This document shows positions 4,574 to 7,014 of a stretch of 7,014 nucleotides of DNA, one piece after another. Within the stretch, counting starts at the first letter, position 1; every line of letters starts with the position of its first letter. Below the pieces are notes generated by a model, which made no database searches, was not told where the DNA came from, and saw nothing but the letters and a program-made list of their open reading frames with translations. Made by a program: the position numbers and the translations under genes. The DNA comes from Thermaerobacter marianensis. GTDB taxonomy: Bacteria; Bacillota; Sulfobacillia; DYIH01; DYIG01. The stretch lies in NCBI GenBank assembly GCA_020723725.1, contig DYIG01000083.1, positions 1 through 7,014 of the forward strand, in the 5' to 3' direction.

Positions 4574-7014
4574 CTATAGGGGAACAGGTTTCGTTGACGA
4601 GAGCAGATTTTCTGAATTTCTGATTTTCTGATTGCGTTCAAAAAGACCATCCAAGACCCTGCGGAGGAACCGACCGGTGTGCGACCCGTCCACCGTCGCC
4701 ACCTGCTCGGGCGTGCCTGCGGCAACGACCCAGCCGCCCCCATCGCCGCCCTCAGGGCCGAGGTCGATAATCCAGTCCGCGCACTTTATGACATCGAGGT
4801 TGTGTTCAATAACAACCACCGTCGCACCCGCATCGACCAGCCGCTGCAGGACCTCGAGCAACCGGTGCACGTCTGCCATGTGAAGGCCGGTAGTCGGCTC
4901 ATCAAGGATGTAGAGGGCGCCGCTGTCACCCTGTCTGCTCAATTCCGTAGCCAGTTTGACGCGCTGGGCCTCGCCGCCCGAAAGCTGGGTGGCGGGCTGG
5001 CCGAGCCGGATATAGCCCAGACCCACGTCCTTGAGAACCTGGAGCTTGCGCTTAACCGATGGGATGTTTTCGAAGAACTGCACTCCCTGATCCACGTTCA
5101 TCTCCAGGATATCGGCTATGGTCTTGCCCTTGTAGGTTATTTCCAGGGTCTCACGGTTATAGCGCTTACCGCCGCAGACCTCGCACGGGACATAGACATC
5201 CGGGAGGAAATGCATCTCTATCTTGATTATCCCGTCCCCGCGGCAGGCCTCGCAGCGCCCCCCTGACAGGTTGAAACTGAACCGTCCGCGTTTGTAGCCA
5301 CGTGCTTTAGCCTCCGGGGTCATGGCGAAGACCTCACGGATGTGGTCGAAGACCCCGGTATAGGTTACCGGGTTGGAACGCGGCGTCCTGCCGATTGGCG
5401 ACTGATCGATCTCGATGACCCGCCTGAGGTTCTCCACCCCCAGGATGGCGTCGTGCCGTCCCGGCTTCACTTTGGACCGGTTCAGTTCCTGCGCCAGGCG
5501 CCGGTAAAGGATCTCGGTTATCAGCGTGCTCTTGCCGGAACCGGATACGCCCGTAACGCAGACAAAGAGCCCGAGCGGGATAGCCACGTCTATACCCTTG
5601 AGGTTGTGTTCACGGGCCCCTTTTATCTCCAGCCGCCGCCCGGTAACCGGTCTCCTGGACGGAACCTCGATACGCTTCCGCCCGGAAAGGTACTGCGCCG
5701 TAACTGAGTCCTCAGACGCCAGCACTTCACCCAGCGGCCCGGCCGCCACCACCCTGCCGCCATACTCACCGGCCCCCGGCCCGATATCCACTACGAAATC
5801 AGCCGCCCTGATGGTGTCCTCGTCATGCTCGACGACGATGACCGTGTTCCCCTGATCGCGGAGGCGTTCCAGGGTAGCAATAAGCCTGGCGTTGTCCCTC
5901 TGATGCAGCCCGATGCTGGGCTCATCCAGTATGTAAAGCACCCCGACCAGGCCGGACCCAATCTGGGTAGCGAGGCGGATACGCTGCGCCTCCCCGCCAG
6001 ACAGGGTGGATGCCGCCCGGTCGAGCGTAAGGTACCCAAGGCCGACATTGTTCAGGAACCCCAGCCTGGCGTTGATCTCCTTGAGAATAGGAGCAGAGAT
6101 GACCCCCTCTTTGCCTTCAAGGTGCAGGCCGCCAAAGTAGTCCAAAGCCTCATCCACGGGCAGAGCGGTTACCTCGGCGATGTTCTTGCCACCCTCGCCG
6201 ATCCGAACGGCCAGGCTCTCAGGGCGCAGTCGGCGGCCGGCGCAGGCCGGGCAGGGGATGGCGCTCATGTATTCCTCGATTTCCTCCCGGACCCAATCGA
6301 CCGTTGACTCCCGGTACTTCCGCTCCAAAATGTGAATAGCGCCCTCGAACCTCACGTATTTCTCCCGCACGAACCCGTAAGCGCCCTGGTACTTGAACGG
6401 CATGGGTTCAGGGTCTCCGTACAGTATAAGGTCTAAAAGGGCCTCCCCTCCCTCCTCCACCGGGGCAAAGGGGTCGAAGCCGTGGTGACGGGCAGCAGCC
6501 TCAATGAGCTGCCCGTAGTAGTTCCCTCGTCCCTGTTTGCCGTTGCCGCCCCCGGCAAACGGCGCAACCGCCCCTTTGACAATAGAAAGACGCCTGTCCG
6601 GAATGACAAGGTCGGGGTCGACCTCTTTCATCACGCCGATCCCGGAACACTTGGGGCAGGCCCCGTAGGGACTGTTAAAGGAAAACACCCGGGGCGCGAT
6701 CTCGCCCAAGCTGAAACCGCAGTCGGGACAGGCCAGCTTCTGGCTGAAGAGGATATCCTCCCCGGGGTCGCCCAGGACATTAACCACCGCCAGCCCCTCG
6801 CCCCAGCGGAGCGCCACCTCCAGGGAATCGGCCAGACGGCTGCGGATGCCATCCCTTACCACGAGCCGGTCCACGACTATTTCCACGCTGTGCTTCTTGT
6901 TCTTATCCAGCTTGATGTCCTCGGTAATCTCAAGGACTTCCCCGTCCACCCGGACCCGCACAAACCCGGCCCGGCGCACATCGTCCATTACCTTCTGGTG
7001 TTCGCCCTTACGCC
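4574..7014 (-). CDS. uvrA: UvrA, excinuclease ABC subunit A (N-terminus beyond the window)
   Basis: The damage-sensing ATPase dimer that loads UvrB on DNA. The frame is open to the window edge (RKGEHQKV precedes the first ATG at 6988), so about 130 N-terminal residues with the first Walker A are missing. Numbering from 6988: zinc module C87/C90 with C111/C114, the extra CPAC pair (C246/C249), first ABC signature LSGGEAQR (329-336) with LDEPS Walker B (354-358), second Walker A GVSGSGKST (480-488), second zinc module C579/C582 with C602/C605, second signature LSGGEAQR (669-676) and LDEPT Walker B (695-699), then the H-loop-like IEHN. All motifs are intact. Family members usually end soon after SHTGRFL; here about 30 further residues follow, partly encoded by a short tandem repeat. 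Confidence 0.98.
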   Translation of the reverse strand, partial: RKGEHQKVMDDVRRAGFVRVRVDGEVLEITEDIKLDKNKKHSVEIVVDRLVVRDGIRSRLADSLEVALRWGEGLAVVNVLGDPGEDILFSQKLACPDCGFSLGEIAPRVFSFNSPYGACPKCSGIGVMKEVDPDLVIPDRRLSIVKGAVAPFAGGGNGKQGRGNYYGQLIEAAARHHGFDPFAPVEEGGEALLDLILYGDPEPMPFKYQGAYGFVREKYVRFEGAIHILERKYRESTVDWVREEIEEYMSAIPCPACAGRRLRPESLAVRIGEGGKNIAEVTALPVDEALDYFGGLHLEGKEGVISAPILKEINARLGFLNNVGLGYLTLDRAASTLSGGEAQRIRLATQIGSGLVGVLYILDEPSIGLHQRDNARLIATLERLRDQGNTVIVVEHDEDTIRAADFVVDIGPGAGEYGGRVVAAGPLGEVLASEDSVTAQYLSGRKRIEVPSRRPVTGRRLEIKGAREHNLKGIDVAIPLGLFVCVTGVSGSGKSTLITEILYRRLAQELNRSKVKPGRHDAILGVENLRRVIEIDQSPIGRTPRSNPVTYTGVFDHIREVFAMTPEAKARGYKRGRFSFNLSGGRCEACRGDGIIKIEMHFLPDVYVPCEVCGGKRYNRETLEITYKGKTIADILEMNVDQGVQFFENIPSVKRKLQVLKDVGLGYIRLGQPATQLSGGEAQRVKLATELSRQGDSGALYILDEPTTGLHMADVHRLLEVLQRLVDAGATVVVIEHNLDVIKCADWIIDLGPEGGDGGGWVVAAGTPEQVATVDGSHTGRFLRRVLDGLFERNQKIRNSENLLSSTKPVPL
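4609..4632. repeat. Three tandem 8-base units at the 3' end of uvrA
   Basis: On the plus strand TTTCTGAA, TTTCTGAT and TTTCTGAT follow one another without gaps. They encode part of the non-conserved UvrA tail (NQKIRNSEN). Because the unit is not a multiple of three, gain or loss of a copy would change the last residues of UvrA. Confidence 0.7.

Noticed and set aside
4679..5266. 195-codon plus-strand open frame
   Set aside because: Antisense to conserved UvrA motifs (second zinc module, signature, Walker B); long antisense frames are expected in high-GC genes.
1..7014. tRNA, rRNA, CRISPR array, riboswitch or insertion-sequence ends
   Set aside because: None seen on either strand; nearly all sequence is explained by protein genes, and the only repeats are the short ones listed.

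Overview
The window is a gene-dense stretch of bacterial DNA of high GC content. It carries two nucleotide-excision-repair genes flanking a small redox cassette. Multiheme c-type cytochromes, a diheme-type membrane cytochrome b and a thioredoxin-reductase-like flavoprotein suggest an anaerobic or respiratory Gram-negative bacterium. A deltaproteobacterial (Desulfuromonadales-like) or similar cytochrome-rich lineage is my guess from gene content only; no marker gene fixes the taxonomy.

Layout from left to right. At 1-61 (minus) is the very start of a possible helix-turn-helix protein that runs off the window. At 70-1973 (minus) is uvrC, broken into two overlapping frames near 1501-1511. At 1974-2085 is a short divergent intergenic region with a good sigma70-type promoter for uvrC on the minus strand and an extended -10 for the flavoprotein gene on the plus strand. 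At 2086-3030 (plus) is a TrxB-like FAD/NAD(P)H oxidoreductase without the CxxC redox pair. At 3027-3913 (minus) is an 11-heme, membrane-anchored cytochrome c, broken by an apparent single-base loss near 3575-3578. At 3906-4493 (minus) is a five-helix cytochrome b with two H-x13-H pairs. At 4574-7014 (minus) is uvrA, complete at its C-terminus and truncated at its N-terminus by the window edge. No stretch longer than about 110 bases lacks a gene.

How the genes may work together. UvrA and UvrC are the damage-recognition and incision subunits of the same repair pathway (UvrB is not in the window). The cytochrome b and multiheme c genes overlap, with the c gene starting inside the end of the b gene. 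They look like a two-subunit membrane module passing electrons between the quinone pool and periplasmic carriers, in the manner of (but not recognisably the same as) known inner-membrane quinol:cytochrome modules. The flavoprotein lies tail-to-tail with the cytochrome operon and its electron partner is unknown.

The most notable feature is that two of the five main genes have interrupted frames. The uvrC break fits a 10-base deletion between short CGGAC repeats. The cytochrome break fits loss of one G in a G run. Each could be real gene decay or an assembly/sequencing error; the sequence alone cannot decide.
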